The notes beneath the pieces are model-generated. The model saw only the letters and a list, made by a program, of their open reading frames with translations, was not told the origin of the DNA and did no database searches. From the NCBI RefSeq assembly GCF_006715565.1, contig NZ_VFNL01000001.1, forward strand, positions 3,162,001 through 3,226,000: a DNA stretch of 64,000 bases. The letters run 5' to 3'. Of the stretch, positions 1 to 10,100 are shown one piece after another (the first letter of the stretch is position 1; the number at the start of each line of letters is the position of its first letter). The stretch is from Microbacterium sp. SLBN-154 (GTDB lineage: Bacteria > Actinomycetota > Actinomycetes > Actinomycetales > Microbacteriaceae). The position numbers were made by a program, and so were the translations under genes.

Positions 1-1
1 G

Positions 2-733
2 CCGGTCTACGACGTCACGTTCGAGAACGTGCAGGCCGGCATCCGCACCGACTTCCTCTTCCGTCTGGCCAACCAGAACGGCGGCATCGTCATCGGCACC
101 TCCGACCTCTCCGAGCTGGCTCTCGGGTGGGCGACGTACGGCGTCGGCGATCAGATGAGCCACTACGCCGTGAACGCCGGTGTGCCGAAGACGCTCATCC
201 AGCACCTCATCCGCTGGGTGATCTCGCGGCCCGAGACCGAGGGCGGGTCGACCGCGCTGTCCGATCGCGCCGTCGAGGTGTTGCAGTCGGTGCTCGACAC
301 CGAGATCAGCCCCGAGCTCGTGCCGGCGGGCGAGGACGGCGAGATCCAGTCGACCGAGAGCAAGATCGGCCCGTACTCGCTCAACGACTTCACGCTGTTC
401 CACGTGCTGCGGTACGGCCTGCGGCCGTCGAAGATCGCCTTCCTCGCCGAACGCGCGTGGAGAGATCCGGATGCCGGAGCGTGGCCGCCCGGCTTCCCCG
501 CCGACGACCGGTACGCCTACGAGCTCCCCGAGATCGTCCGGTGGCTGCGGAATTTCCTGCAGCGCTACTTCGCCTTCGCCCAATTCAAGCGCTCGGCGAT
601 CCCGAACGGACCGAAAGTCTCGCCCGCCGGGTCGCTGTCACCGCGGGGTGACTGGCGCGCGCCGTCGGACGGCAACGCCGCGGCGTGGCTCGCCGAGCTC
701 GACGCCGCACTGCCGCAATTCGCCGGCGACTGA
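2..733 (+). CDS. nadE: Glutamine-dependent NAD+ synthase, C-terminal part (5' end outside window)
   Basis: This is the last 243 residues of NAD synthetase, which converts nicotinic acid adenine dinucleotide to NAD+ using ATP and glutamine-derived ammonia. The reading frame is open from base 2. The segment carries the synthetase-domain signatures GTSDLSE, then [16 protein letters not shown] and a NAGVPK stretch, followed by the [14 protein letters not shown] and [14 protein letters not shown] segments typical of the C-terminus of the long glutaminase-fused actinobacterial enzyme (usually about 680 residues). The N-terminal glutaminase domain would lie outside the window. The family assignment is firm; the fused form is inferred from the C-terminal type. 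Confidence 0.95.
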   Translation, partial: PVYDVTFENVQAGIRTDFLFRLANQNGGIVIGTSDLSELALGWATYGVGDQMSHYAVNAGVPKTLIQHLIRWVISRPETEGGSTALSDRAVEVLQSVLDTEISPELVPAGEDGEIQSTESKIGPYSLNDFTLFHVLRYGLRPSKIAFLAERAWRDPDAGAWPPGFPADDRYAYELPEIVRWLRNFLQRYFAFAQFKRSAIPNGPKVSPAGSLSPRGDWRAPSDGNAAAWLAELDAALPQFAGD

Positions 734-754
734 GGGCCGAAGGGCCGGCAGGCC

Positions 755-1312
755 TCAGAGACCGGTGTCGCGCACCCCGACACGGTCGGGGATGTCGAAA
801 GCGAGCCGAGGCAGCCACGTCTCGGGTTCCGGCCAGGGGCGCGAGGACGGCAGGGCGGCCAGAAGGCGCCGCAGCGCGGCATCCCTCGGCGACGTCGGCG
901 ACGCTGCCGGCAGCACTCGACGCGGAGCGCGGTAACCGAGCGCGCCGCACCACCAGTGCCGCCATGTGTCGTCGGCCTCGGCCGGGTCGAGCACGATGTA
1001 GTAGTCGGGCATGATGGCCGCGCCGTCCTCGAATTGAGCGAGGGCGTTCTCGACCTCGACCTCGAGCACACCGAGGGTCGAACGTGCCTCGAACAGTTCG
1101 ACCCAGGCGGCCGCGACGTGCTCGAGAGGGTCGGCATCGTGGACCACGAGCGGAGCGGATGCGGCGGCGATGCGCCGCGCTCCGAGAGCCGGCTCGCTCC
1201 CCTGCAGGCTGAGGGTCTCCACGCCCGGGACGCTGCGGAGAACGTGCAGCGCCTCCTCCGAGGCGGAGCCCACGACGGCGACGACGGTTCCGGAAGCGGA
1301 TAGTGACACCAT
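755..1312 (-). CDS. Hypothetical protein, 185 aa
   Basis: I do not recognise this protein. It opens with a hydrophobic beta-strand-like segment (GTVVAVVGSAS) followed by alternating helix and strand, and has a tryptophan-rich stretch in the middle (DDTWRHWWCGALGY, about residues 113-126). There is no signal peptide or membrane segment, so it should be cytosolic. The start is ATG at 1312; a TAATGT hexamer lies 5 nt upstream, which suggests a leaderless transcript. It is convergent with the NAD synthetase gene, with only 21 bp between the stop codons. Codon use is like that of the neighbours. Confidence 0.7.
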   Translation of the reverse strand: MVSLSASGTVVAVVGSASEEALHVLRSVPGVETLSLQGSEPALGARRIAAASAPLVVHDADPLEHVAAAWVELFEARSTLGVLEVEVENALAQFEDGAAIMPDYYIVLDPAEADDTWRHWWCGALGYRAPRRVLPAASPTSPRDAALRRLLAALPSSRPWPEPETWLPRLAFDIPDRVGVRDTGL

Positions 1313-1390
1313 GCTTCACATTACGTCGGTGTCAGGCGGGCGGCACGGAACGTGCGCGAGTCGCAACGAGAACGTAACGCGCCGGGTGCG

Positions 1391-1432
1391 CACGCACAGA
1401 GGGGATGACCTCGCGGTCATCCCCTCTGCGTG
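1391..1432 (-). terminator. Intrinsic terminator hairpin behind the 145-aa exported protein gene
   Basis: A perfect 14-bp stem (1397-1410 with 1415-1428, loop TCGC) is extended after a 2-nt bulge by CACG/CGTG. It lies 13 bp beyond the stop codon at 1445 of the minus-strand gene. There is no U-tract, as is common in actinobacteria. Confidence 0.7.
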
Positions 1433-1444
1433 TGGGGGGCTGGG

Positions 1445-1882
1445 TCAGCTGTTTGCCGAGGCCACCGAGCCGACCGACGCCGCCGATGCCGGCGAATCGA
1501 CCGGGGCGGAAGCAGGCGCGGGAGGCGCGGGGGCAGGAGCAGCCGGGGCCGGGGCGGGCGCGGGCACCGGGGTGGGGGCGCTCACGACCGAGACCGTGCT
1601 CGAGGGTGCAGCCGGGCTCGCCGGCGACGGCACGCTCGTGGGCGAGGGCGTCGGCGAGGTGGCCGACACCACGGTGGCCGAGGTGTCGGTGACGCTCATC
1701 TGCACGCCGTTGCGGTCGAGGACCGACCCGCCCGGACCGACGATCGATCCGCCCGGGACGGTGGTGCCGTCGGTGGACTGCAGGTTCATCGACGCAGCGG
1801 TGGCGGCGGCTGCGCCGCCGACGAGTGTCAGTCCCATCGCACCGGCGATGCCGTAGGTGAGCCACTTCTTCTTCTGGGCCAT
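1445..1882 (-). CDS. Small exported or membrane-anchored Pro/Ala/Ser-rich protein, 145 aa
   Basis: The N-terminus is MAQKKK followed by a hydrophobic segment (WLTYGIAGAMGLTLVGGAAAATAA, residues 7-30) that reads as a signal peptide or single membrane anchor; an AAA-type cleavage site lies near residue 28. From about residue 70 the sequence is low complexity, consisting of P, A, S, V and T (APAPAPAAPAPAPPAPASAP), and should be disordered and extracellular. A segment with GGSIVGPGG and VLDRNGVQMSV lies between. A good ribosome-binding site (AAGGAG) precedes ATG 1882. The function is unknown; cell-wall-spanning linkers often have this composition. A strong hairpin terminates the gene, so it is probably monocistronic. 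Confidence 0.7.
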   Translation of the reverse strand: MAQKKKWLTYGIAGAMGLTLVGGAAAATAASMNLQSTDGTTVPGGSIVGPGGSVLDRNGVQMSVTDTSATVVSATSPTPSPTSVPSPASPAAPSSTVSVVSAPTPVPAPAPAPAAPAPAPPAPASAPVDSPASAASVGSVASANS

Positions 1883-1902
1883 GTCTGTTCTCCTTCGTCT
1901 GT

Positions 1903-1934
1903 CCGCCGGGGCTCCGGGGGGTCGGCCCCGGCGG
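1903..1934 (-). terminator. GC-rich hairpin, possible terminator of the APH-family gene
   Basis: A perfect 9-bp stem (CCGCCGGGG 1903-1911 with CCCCGGCGG 1926-1934, 14-nt loop) sits between the stop of the phosphotransferase gene (1978) and the start of the next minus-strand gene (1882). No U-run follows, so it could instead be a 5' UTR structure of the downstream gene. Confidence 0.45.
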
Positions 1935-1977
1935 TGATTCCAGAATGCCGAGCCTGACTAAGCCGTTTCCAAGGCGT

Positions 1978-3201
1978 TCATGAGACACCTCTTACGTTCT
2001 CAGTGACAGGGCGGCGGACCTCCCCAGAGGGGTCGAGCACCGCCTCGGCGAGGGTGAGGAGGTCATCCGCACCGCGGTCCTGTCCGCCCTCTCGTCGATC
2101 GCGTTCCTGGGCACCGAGCACCTGTCCGAGAAGCAGGGTCGCCGCGCGCGCCCGCACCGGGTCGCTCCCCCACCGCGTGAGCGCGCCACGGGCGAGTTCC
2201 CACACGCGCTCGTCACGATCTTCGGGCGTGAGATAGGCGCTCGCGACGGCGTGCGCGATGAACGCCGCCGCATCGTCGGCGGGGTCACCGCGCCCGGTGG
2301 TGTCGACGTCGATGAGCCCCGAGATGGCGCCCTCATCATCGAGGAACAGCTGGCCGAAGTGCAGGTCACCGTGCACGGTCACGCGCGCATCGACGTCTCG
2401 CCAGACACGCGCGACCCCGTCGAGGAGGCGCGCCACGCGCGCGGCCCGGACCGGATCGGGTCCCTCGCGAAAACGTGCGGCGTACCAGTCGCGCCGATCG
2501 GCGAGCCCCACCCGGGCCGCGTGGTCGAGGGGCACCGCGGCGAGGGCCTCGCGCAGCCGGTCGACGGCGTCGAGCAGCGCAGTCGGTCGCCACACGACGT
2601 CCGGAGCTGCAGTCCCCCGTGCCTGACCGAGCACGATGAGGCCGTCCGGCGACCAGCCGACGAGGTCGGCCATCGGGATGCCTGCGCCGGCGAGGCTCCG
2701 GTGCGTACCGACGATCCGCTCCAGACGGCTCGGCGGCACCACCTTGATCCACCGCGCACCGTCCTCGACGTCCACCCGCAGCACCGCTCGCCGCCCTGCG
2801 CGGTAGCCGACGATACGCGGCGGCGCGATGGCGGTGACGCCGAGCCGGGCGAGAAGGGTCTCCGCTGCGTGCGAGAACGCCGCCGGGGCAAGCGCCGGCA
2901 GATACGGGTCGGCGGGGTGCACCCAGATGCGGCACTCGGGCGCCGTGGGGCTGCCCAGCAGCATCCCGGTCTCCTCGCTCACCACCCGGCGCGATGTATC
3001 GACGAAGTAGGTCATCGACTCGGAGCCTGCGGGAGTCACCTCGAAACCGGTGATCGACCCCGCGCCGAACGGCTCTCGACTGATGAGCGCCACCGGGGTG
3101 TCGGCGGCGAGCTCGAGCGCGTCGCGCAGCAGCTCGGCCTCACCCGCGGCTGTGGAGAGGGTCATCCTCCGATTCCAGCACGGATGCCGCGGCTCGGTCA
3201 T
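1978..3201 (-). CDS. Aminoglycoside phosphotransferase-fold kinase (APH family), 407 aa
   Basis: The C-terminal half holds the APH/choline-kinase catalytic loop VHGDLHFGQLFLDD and the metal-binding LIDVDTTGRGDPADD segment. The N-terminal lobe has ARWIKVVPPSRLER, which supplies the nucleotide-binding lysine. Such enzymes phosphorylate small-molecule hydroxyls; the substrate cannot be read from sequence, and nothing here requires an antibiotic target. The start is uncertain: ATG 3201 has AGAGAGG at a workable distance, while ATG 3165 has GGAGG directly abutting it. The gene is divergent from the sensor kinase with about 54 bp between starts, so the promoters must overlap. Confidence 0.75.
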   Translation of the reverse strand: MTEPRHPCWNRRMTLSTAAGEAELLRDALELAADTPVALISREPFGAGSITGFEVTPAGSESMTYFVDTSRRVVSEETGMLLGSPTAPECRIWVHPADPYLPALAPAAFSHAAETLLARLGVTAIAPPRIVGYRAGRRAVLRVDVEDGARWIKVVPPSRLERIVGTHRSLAGAGIPMADLVGWSPDGLIVLGQARGTAAPDVVWRPTALLDAVDRLREALAAVPLDHAARVGLADRRDWYAARFREGPDPVRAARVARLLDGVARVWRDVDARVTVHGDLHFGQLFLDDEGAISGLIDVDTTGRGDPADDAAAFIAHAVASAYLTPEDRDERVWELARGALTRWGSDPVRARAATLLLGQVLGAQERDRREGGQDRGADDLLTLAEAVLDPSGEVRRPVTENVRGVS

Positions 3202-3255
3202 GAGACCTCTCTTAGGCTTCGACGGCCGACCGAGGCGCCCCTCGATACTGGAGGG

Positions 3256-4824
3256 GTGACTCCCCCGCCGACCTCGCCGAGCCGCCGCCGGCTGCCGGCG
3301 CTGTCGGTGCGGGCCCGGATCATCCTCGTCATCACGCTCGTCGCGGGTCTGGGAATGGTCGTTGTCGGCGCCGCGGTGTACCTCGAGGAGCGTGGGCGGA
3401 TCCTCCGTCAGGTCGACGACCTCCTCAGCGCGAACCTCGAGGCCGCCAGGTTCCTGGTCGAGCAGGGCGACGCCGACACCGGAACGTGGGCGTCGACCGA
3501 GAGCGCCCTCGCCGCCGTCGTGCAGCGCGCAGCGCCCGATGACAACACCGGCGTGATGGGCCTGGTCGCCGGGGAACCGCGCCTCGTGCCGGGCGTGCCG
3601 CTCGACGTCGATCTGCGCGACGCAGCCGGTTTCGTCGCTCATGTGAACGGGGTGACCGCCGGCGGGGAGCCCTACATCGGCACCTACGCCGAGGACGGGG
3701 TGACGTGGCGCTTCCTTGCGACACCCATCGAGGTGGCGGTGGAGGGCAGCGCCGTGACGGGAGGCGGAGAGGACGCGGTGTTCGTCATCGCCTACGACCT
3801 CGACGCCGAACTCGCCGAGATCGACGCGGCCGCACGCGTGTGGATCATCGCCAGCACCATCACTCTCATCGCCATCGGCGCGGTCGCCGCGCTCGTGACG
3901 GGGCGTCTGCTGCGGCCGCTTCGACAGATGCGCGAAACCGCCGAGCGGGTGTCGGCGCAGTCGCTCTCGGAGCGCCTGCCGGTCTCGGGACGCGACGATG
4001 TCTCAGAGCTCGCGCGCACCATGAACGACATGCTCGACCGCCTCGATCAGGCCCTCGAGTCACAGCGGCAGCTGCTCAGCGACGTCGGGCACGAACTGAA
4101 GACGCCGATCACGATCGTGCGCGGCTACCTCGAGGTGGTCGACCCGGATAGCCCGGCCGACGTGCGCGAGACCCGCGACCTCGCCGTCGATGAACTCGAA
4201 CGGATGGGCCGATTGGTCCAGGATCTCGCCGCCACCGCCGCCCTGCATGGGCCGGCCCCGGTGAAGCCCGTGCCGCTCGATGCCGCGGATCTCATGCGCC
4301 AGATCACCCGCAAGGTCGAAGGCATCGCGGGTGCGGAAGTCGGGGTGGGAGGTTTCGCCGAAGTGGTCGCCGTCCTCGACGCCGCCCGGGTGACGCAGGC
4401 GGTGCTCCAGCTCGCCCAGAACGCGGTGACCCACGGCGGTGGACGAATGGTTCTCTCGAGCCGGCGCGTGGGCGATCAGCTGGAGATCTCGGTACGCGAC
4501 TTCGGTCCGGGCGTACCCGATGACGAGAAGGGCGTGATCTTCGACCGTTTCCACCGCGGTGCGGCCTCGGCCGAACAGGCGGGGAGTGGACTCGGCCTCA
4601 ACATCGTGCAGGTGATCGCTCGCGCTCACGGCGGTCGGGCCAGGGTGGAGGATGCCGCGGACGGCGGCGCCCTTTTCGTGATGTCGCTCCCCGTGGTCGA
4701 CGGGCCGACGCCGCGGCTGGTCATCCCGCCTCGACCGCCGCTGCCCGCGTGGGCCGCGGCGGGTGCGCCCGGTGGCACCGGAGGATCCGGGCCGGGGCGG
4801 CCCGACGCCGAAGTGAGCGCGTGA
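3256..4824 (+). CDS. Two-component sensor histidine kinase with HAMP domain, 522 aa
   Basis: This membrane receptor kinase has transmembrane segments at about residues 22-43 and 195-217, flanking an extracytoplasmic sensor of about 150 residues. A HAMP linker (RLLRPLRQM onward) follows, then a HisKA box DVGHELKTP with the phospho-acceptor His279, and an ATPase domain with the N box at Asn389, the G1 box DFGPGVPD and the G2 box GSGLGLN near 443. The C-terminus is Pro/Gly-rich. The start is GTG 3256, with GATACT six bases upstream, so the transcript is probably leaderless. The reading frame stays open for 1 kb upstream, but that is the shadow of the opposite-strand kinase gene. It is followed after 10 bp by its response regulator. 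The signal is unknown. Confidence 0.92.
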   Translation: MTPPPTSPSRRRLPALSVRARIILVITLVAGLGMVVVGAAVYLEERGRILRQVDDLLSANLEAARFLVEQGDADTGTWASTESALAAVVQRAAPDDNTGVMGLVAGEPRLVPGVPLDVDLRDAAGFVAHVNGVTAGGEPYIGTYAEDGVTWRFLATPIEVAVEGSAVTGGGEDAVFVIAYDLDAELAEIDAAARVWIIASTITLIAIGAVAALVTGRLLRPLRQMRETAERVSAQSLSERLPVSGRDDVSELARTMNDMLDRLDQALESQRQLLSDVGHELKTPITIVRGYLEVVDPDSPADVRETRDLAVDELERMGRLVQDLAATAALHGPAPVKPVPLDAADLMRQITRKVEGIAGAEVGVGGFAEVVAVLDAARVTQAVLQLAQNAVTHGGGRMVLSSRRVGDQLEISVRDFGPGVPDDEKGVIFDRFHRGAASAEQAGSGLGLNIVQVIARAHGGRARVEDAADGGALFVMSLPVVDGPTPRLVIPPRPPLPAWAAAGAPGGTGGSGPGRPDAEVSA

Positions 4825-4834
4825 GGAGGACGAC

Positions 4835-5491
4835 GTGGCATCCATACTGATCGCCGATGACGAGGCCCGCATCTCGGGATTCATCGACAAGGGTCTCCGC
4901 GCCGCGGGATTCGCCACGCGCGTCGCGCCGACCGGCCCCGAGGCGCTGACCCTTGCGCTCAGTGGCGAGTTCGACCTGCTGGTGCTCGATGTGAACCTGC
5001 CGGGCATGGACGGTTTCCGGGTGCTCGAAGAGCTCCGCGGCAGCGGATCGTCGATGCCGGTCATCATGCTCACCGCGCGAGTGGAGCTCGAGGACACCGT
5101 CGCCGGCCTCGAGGGCGGCGCCGACGACTACCTCGGCAAGCCGTTCCGGTTCGACGAGCTGGTCGCGCGGATCCGACTGCGCATGCGCCGCGACGAGACC
5201 GGCGCCCCCACGCAGCTGAACCACCGTGACCTGGTGCTCGACATCCGCACCCGGCGCGCGCACGTGGGCGGAACCGCGGTGGAGCTGTCGGCCCGCGAGT
5301 TCGCCCTCGCCGAGGAGCTCGTGCGCCACGCCGGACAGGTGCTCAGCCGCGAGCAGCTGCTGAGCCGGGTCTGGGGGTTCGACTTCGACCCCGGCTCGAA
5401 CGTCGTCGACGTCTACATCGGGTATCTGCGCCAGAAGCTCGGCCCGGGCCGCATCGAGACGATGCGCGGGGTGGGCTATCGCCTCACCTGA
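4835..5491 (+). CDS. OmpR/PhoB-type response regulator, 218 aa
   Basis: The N-terminal receiver domain has the acidic pair in ADDEA, phospho-acceptor Asp52 (LLVLDVNLPGMDG), Thr80 and Lys102 (GKPF). The C-terminal winged helix (from about residue 125) has LSAREFALAEELVRHAGQVLSREQLLSRVWG and ends with VDVYIGYLRQKLG and MRGVGYRLT, the classical OmpR recognition helix and wing. The start GTG 4835 follows GAGGAGG. The gene is cotranscribed with the kinase upstream. It ends tail-to-tail with the MFS exporter, overlapping it by 8 bp. Confidence 0.93.
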   Translation: MASILIADDEARISGFIDKGLRAAGFATRVAPTGPEALTLALSGEFDLLVLDVNLPGMDGFRVLEELRGSGSSMPVIMLTARVELEDTVAGLEGGADDYLGKPFRFDELVARIRLRMRRDETGAPTQLNHRDLVLDIRTRRAHVGGTAVELSAREFALAEELVRHAGQVLSREQLLSRVWGFDFDPGSNVVDVYIGYLRQKLGPGRIETMRGVGYRLT

Positions 5492-6950
5492 CAGCCGCCT
5501 TCCGCTTGGCGAGGTCGAGGATCGACACGATGAGGGCGAGAGTGAGGAAGGCGGCGACCGACAGCATCCCGAACAGGTACGCGTCGTGATACACGACGAG
5601 GTCGTCGGCGGTGCCCTGCTCGCGGTTGATCGTGGCGTAGAAGAGCGAGAGCGCGACCGCAGTGCCGACGGCGGTGCCGATCCGCTGGCCGAGCTGGCCG
5701 ACCGAGCCGGCGACCCCGCCCTGCTTGACGGGGATCTCGGCGAGAGTGAGGGTCTGGTTCGGCGCGATGACGAGGCCACCGCCGAAGCCGCCGACGATCA
5801 TCACCGCGGCCATCAGGTACGGCGTGAGGGCGGGAGCGGAGAAGACGGCGGCGGTCACGAGCCCGACCACCGAGATCAGCACTCCGACGACGCCGAACAC
5901 CACCACGGGGCGCCCGAATCGGGTCACCAGGTTGCCGCCGACCCACGAGGCGATCGCGCTCGCGAGTGCGAAACCGATCGAGACCATGCCGGCGAAGACG
6001 GGCTCGAGGCCGAGCCCGAATTGCAGGTAGAGGGTCGTCAGCAGGAAGAGCGCGGGAAGCGCCGTGAAGTAGGTCGTCTGGATGATCGTGCCGTTGCGGT
6101 ACGAGCTGATGCCGAAGAGTTTCAACGGGATGAGCGGCTGGCCACCGCGCGCTTCGTACCGGCGCTCCCAGAGGAGGAACAGCGTGAGGAAGGCCGCGAA
6201 GGCGAGGAGCAGCCACCAGCGGGCGGGGTCGTCGTCGGGCGACCCGGTGGTGAAGAGGAACGGCCACATCAGCGACAGCACGGTCAACCCGAACAGCAGC
6301 AGGCCGATGGGGTCGAGCTGCACCTTGCGGGCAGACCGGGTGCGGGTGTCGGGCAGCAGCCACAGCACGAGCGCGATCGCGATGAGGCAGAGCGGGACGT
6401 TCATCCAGAAGATGAGGCGCCAGCCGTCGGTCTCGCCGCCGAGCGCGATGAGCAGGCCGCCGATCGTGGGTCCGAACGCGGTGGCGATGCCGATCGTCGC
6501 GCCGAAGAGACCGAACGCGCGGCCGCGCTCCTTCCCCTGGAAGAGCTCCTGGGCGGTTCCGAGCACCTGGGGCATCTGGATGCCGGCGGCGACCCCCTGC
6601 AGCAGGCGCGCGATGAGCAGCACGAGTGCGTTGGGCGCGAGGGCGCACAGGATGCTGGTGAGGGTGTACAACGCCAGGCCGACCACGAACAGGGTGCGGC
6701 GTGATCGCTGATCGCCCAGTCGCCCCATCGGGACGAGCGTGAGGCCGAAGGTCAGGACGAAGCCCGACACGATGAGCTGAACCTCGGTCGAGCCGGCGCC
6801 CAGTCCCGTCTCGATCGAGGGCAGGGCCACGTTGACCTTGGTGAGGTCGAGGATCGTGAGCGCGGCGACGGCGACGCACACCCAGAACGCCTGCCACTTG
6901 CGGGCGTTCGAGAGCGGGATGATCGCAGTCGTCGGCGCGCTCGAGGTCAC
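5484..6950 (-). CDS. MFS transporter of the DHA2 (14-TM) drug-exporter type, 488 aa
   Basis: This is a polytopic inner-membrane proton antiporter. About fourteen hydrophobic segments are visible, with the MFS loop motif GRLGDQRSRR after the second segment and the motif-C-like ATAFGPTIGGLL around residue 165. Such proteins export drugs or metabolites; the substrate cannot be assigned. The start GTG 6950 overlaps the stop of the small membrane protein upstream (GTGA), so translation is probably coupled. The C-terminus (LAKRKAAVR) overlaps the response-regulator gene by 8 bp on the opposite strand. Confidence 0.88.
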   Translation of the reverse strand: MTSSAPTTAIIPLSNARKWQAFWVCVAVAALTILDLTKVNVALPSIETGLGAGSTEVQLIVSGFVLTFGLTLVPMGRLGDQRSRRTLFVVGLALYTLTSILCALAPNALVLLIARLLQGVAAGIQMPQVLGTAQELFQGKERGRAFGLFGATIGIATAFGPTIGGLLIALGGETDGWRLIFWMNVPLCLIAIALVLWLLPDTRTRSARKVQLDPIGLLLFGLTVLSLMWPFLFTTGSPDDDPARWWLLLAFAAFLTLFLLWERRYEARGGQPLIPLKLFGISSYRNGTIIQTTYFTALPALFLLTTLYLQFGLGLEPVFAGMVSIGFALASAIASWVGGNLVTRFGRPVVVFGVVGVLISVVGLVTAAVFSAPALTPYLMAAVMIVGGFGGGLVIAPNQTLTLAEIPVKQGGVAGSVGQLGQRIGTAVGTAVALSLFYATINREQGTADDLVVYHDAYLFGMLSVAAFLTLALIVSILDLAKRKAAVR

Positions 6951-7135
6951 GGCCGCTCCGACCCGTCCCGGGTGAAGACGGCGCGGAGGACGAAGAAGAC
7001 GATCACCGCGACGATGGCGACGACGATCAGCTTGCCGATGAACCACAGCAGCGAGAAGAGGATGTTGACGAGGAACCACGCGATGACGATCGCGACGATC
7101 ACTCCGATGACGGTCCAGATCGTGCCCTTGTTCAC
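6947..7135 (-). CDS. Small two-segment membrane protein, 62 aa
   Basis: Nearly the whole protein is hydrophobic: two membrane segments (about residues 5-30 and 34-54) followed by a charged tail RAVFTRDGSERP. It begins at GTG 7135, with TAGGCT exactly 6 nt upstream, indicating a leaderless transcript. The last four bases (GTGA) overlap the start of the MFS exporter, so it may be an accessory to that pump. No family is recognised. Confidence 0.72.
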   Translation of the reverse strand: MNKGTIWTVIGVIVAIVIAWFLVNILFSLLWFIGKLIVVAIVAVIVFFVLRAVFTRDGSERP

Positions 7136-7196
7136 CCGGATAGCCTACGCCCGGCCACGCGGGTGAGACGCGCGGTGACCCGCTGGCCGGGGACGA

Positions 7197-10100
7197 TCAG
7201 GCCGGGAGCAGGGATGTCGCGACGGCGGCGTCTTGCCGGATGACGCTCGGTCCCTGCGGGGTGGCCCGCACGTGCAGCTGCGCAGGGATGCGTTCTTTCA
7301 TCGTCGCGACGTGGCTGATGAGTCCCACGGTGCGGCCGCCCTGGCGGAGCTCGTCGAGCGTCGCCATGGCCAGCTCGAGGGTGTCGTCGTCGAGCGAGCC
7401 GAAGCCCTCGTCGATGAACAGGGTGTCGAGCCGCACGCCGCCGGCGCGCGCGGTGACGACCTCTGCGAGCCCGAGCGCGAGCGCGAGCGACGCGAGGAAG
7501 GTCTCTCCGCCCGACAGCGAGTGCGCAGGGCGTGCGGCGCCGGTGTGGGCGTCGAGGATCTCGAGGCCGAGACCCGACGCCGCACCACGGGCAGCGAGCG
7601 CGTCGGTGTGTCGCAGCCGGTATCGGCCCGACGACATGTCGCCCAGCCGCAGATTCGCCGCCGCGACGATCTCCTCCAGTTCGGCGGCGAGGACGAAGGA
7701 CTCCAGGGTCATCCGGTGGGTGTTGGGGGCGCGGCCGGCGACGGTGTCGGCCAGCCGCGCGACGATCTGGTGCTCATCGGCGAGCTCGGCCACGTCGCCG
7801 AGGGCGGCGCTCGCGCGGTCGCGCAGGGTGCGCAGCCGTTCGGCGGTCGCCCCGGCATCGGCGGCCGCGTCGACGGCGGCGACCCACGCGTCTCGCGCAG
7901 CGCCAAGGGCCGATTCCGCCGCTGAGACGTCCACGAGCTCCTCGGGCTCTCCCGCGAGGGCGAGCTCGAGATCGCGGAGACGGTCGCGCTCGGCGCGGAG
8001 CGCCGCCTCGTGGGTGCGGATGCGTTCGTCGAGCGCGTCGCGCGCGGCCCCCGTTCGCAGGGCGTCACGTGCGGCGACCACACCGGGGAAGCCGGATGCC
8101 GCCACGCGGCCGTCGCGGTCGACAGCGGCGCGGTCCGCCGCGGCCGCTGCGGTCTCGTCCGCCCGTCGGGCGGCGGCGAGACGACCGGCGCGGTCGCGTC
8201 GGAGCGTCGCCGCGTCCACGCGCGCGGCGACGGAGTCGTGGTCGCCACGTGCCGCGGCGACCACGCGGCGCTTCTCGCGCAGTTCAGCGTCGCGGGCGGA
8301 CACCTCCTCACGCAGGGCGGCGAGGTGAGCAGCGAGTCGCTCACGCTCCTGTGCGGCATCGACCTCGAGCACCGTGAGCGTCTCCAGCGTCGCCAGGAGC
8401 CGATCGCGCTCAGCGACGGCGGCTTCGCCGGCGGCGACGGCGGCCTCCGCCTTTTCCAGAGCGGCCCCCGCGTCATCGAGCTCGAGGCCACCCGCCCGCG
8501 CCGCGGCGACGGTCTGCGCCTCGCGTGCAGTGCGGAACTCCTCGGCTGCGCGACGCGCACGCTCGGCCGCCTGCTGCTGCGCCGCCTCGGCACGCTCGAT
8601 GTCGTCGTCGGAGACGGGCTCGCTCGTCGGCTCCGCCGGATGCGGGTGTTCGGCCGATCCGCACACGGGGCACGGTTCGCCGTCGACGAGGTCGGCGGCC
8701 AGCGAGCCGGCGCGGTCGGCGGCGCGGCGGCGCAGCAGCGACACCACGGCCTCGTTCGCTGCCGCCGCAGCCTCGGCGGCGGCGAGCGACGCCTCCTCGG
8801 CGATGACCGCGAGCGGGGCGAGATCGGCGGCCTGCGCAGCCGCGTCGCGACGGACCTGCGCCTCGTCGCGCCGCGTGCTCGCGGCATCCACACCGGCCGC
8901 GGCGTCGCGCACCGGAGCAAGCTCGACCTCGACGGTGGCCCGCTCCACGGGAATCCGCGCCCGGTCGGCGTCGAGACGGGCGATCAGCTCCTCCTCGTCG
9001 CGGATGCGGGCGACGTCGTCAGCGAGCGCCCGCTCGGCGGCAGCCATCGTCTTCTCCACGGTCTGCGCCTCGCGCCACACCGCCAGATCGCCGGTCAGCT
9101 CCAGCACGAGGGCGTCGAGCTCGTCGAGCGAGAGCGCGGGAAGATCCTCGTCCTCCCCGGTGAGGCCGAACTCATCCACCAGCATCTGCACGGTCGCCGC
9201 GGCGGCCGCTCGCGCGGTATCGGCTGCGTCGGCCGCGTCGAGCGGTGCGCGCAGCGCCTCGGCATCGCGCGCGGCCGCAAGCTCGCGGCGCGCGAGGTCG
9301 ACCGCCGGGATCTCCGCCTCCAGGTCGGCCAGCGCACGACGCGAGCGCGCCCGGTCCTCCTGCATCTGGCGGAGGCGCCGCACCGCGGCGTGGTGGTCCT
9401 CGGCGCGGCGGTGCGCGGCTTCGGCGGCGTCGCGGGCATTGCGCAGGGTCTCGGCACGATAGTCCGCGCGCTGCGCGCCCCGCTCGACAGCCTCGAGACG
9501 CGCGCCCACGGCGAGCGAGCTCGACGGCGGCGACGCGCCGGCACCGTTCGTGGCATCGTCGCCGGAGGATTCATCCGACTCTCCGACGGGAACCAGCCGC
9601 TCCGCCTCACCCAACAGCAAAACGGCTGCGCCCGTCGCGTCGGCGACCTCCCGCTCGACGGCGCGACGGCGTTCCTCGAAGGCGTGGAGGTAGTCCTCGT
9701 AGGTGCGGGTGCCGAAGAGGCGCCGCAGCAGTTTCTGCCGGTCGTCGTTCTTCGCCAGGAGGAACTCGGCGAACCGGTTCTGCGCGAGGAGGATCACCTG
9801 CAGGAACTGCTGCTGACTGAGACCCAGGATCTCGTCGAGCTCCATCCCGACCTGGCGGGGCCCGCTCGCGAGTCCTCGCCATGCACCCTCGATGAGTTCG
9901 GCGAGCTCGGCGTCGGCAGCGACGACGGTGAAGCCCTCACCCCGCCGCTTACGACGCGGGTAGTCGGGGGATCGGGTGACGCGGAAGCGACGACCCCCGG
10001 TGGAGAATTCCACCGCGACGCTCGTGGGGTCATCCGGCCCGCAGTGATCGCTGCGCAGCCGCTTCTCGGCACCGTCGTAGCGCGGCACACCGCCGTAGAG

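Noticed and set aside
2251..3255. In-frame upstream extension of the sensor kinase
   Set aside because: It is antisense to the APH-family kinase gene, is rich in Arg/His/Pro without domain character, and GTG 3256 has a promoter directly before it.
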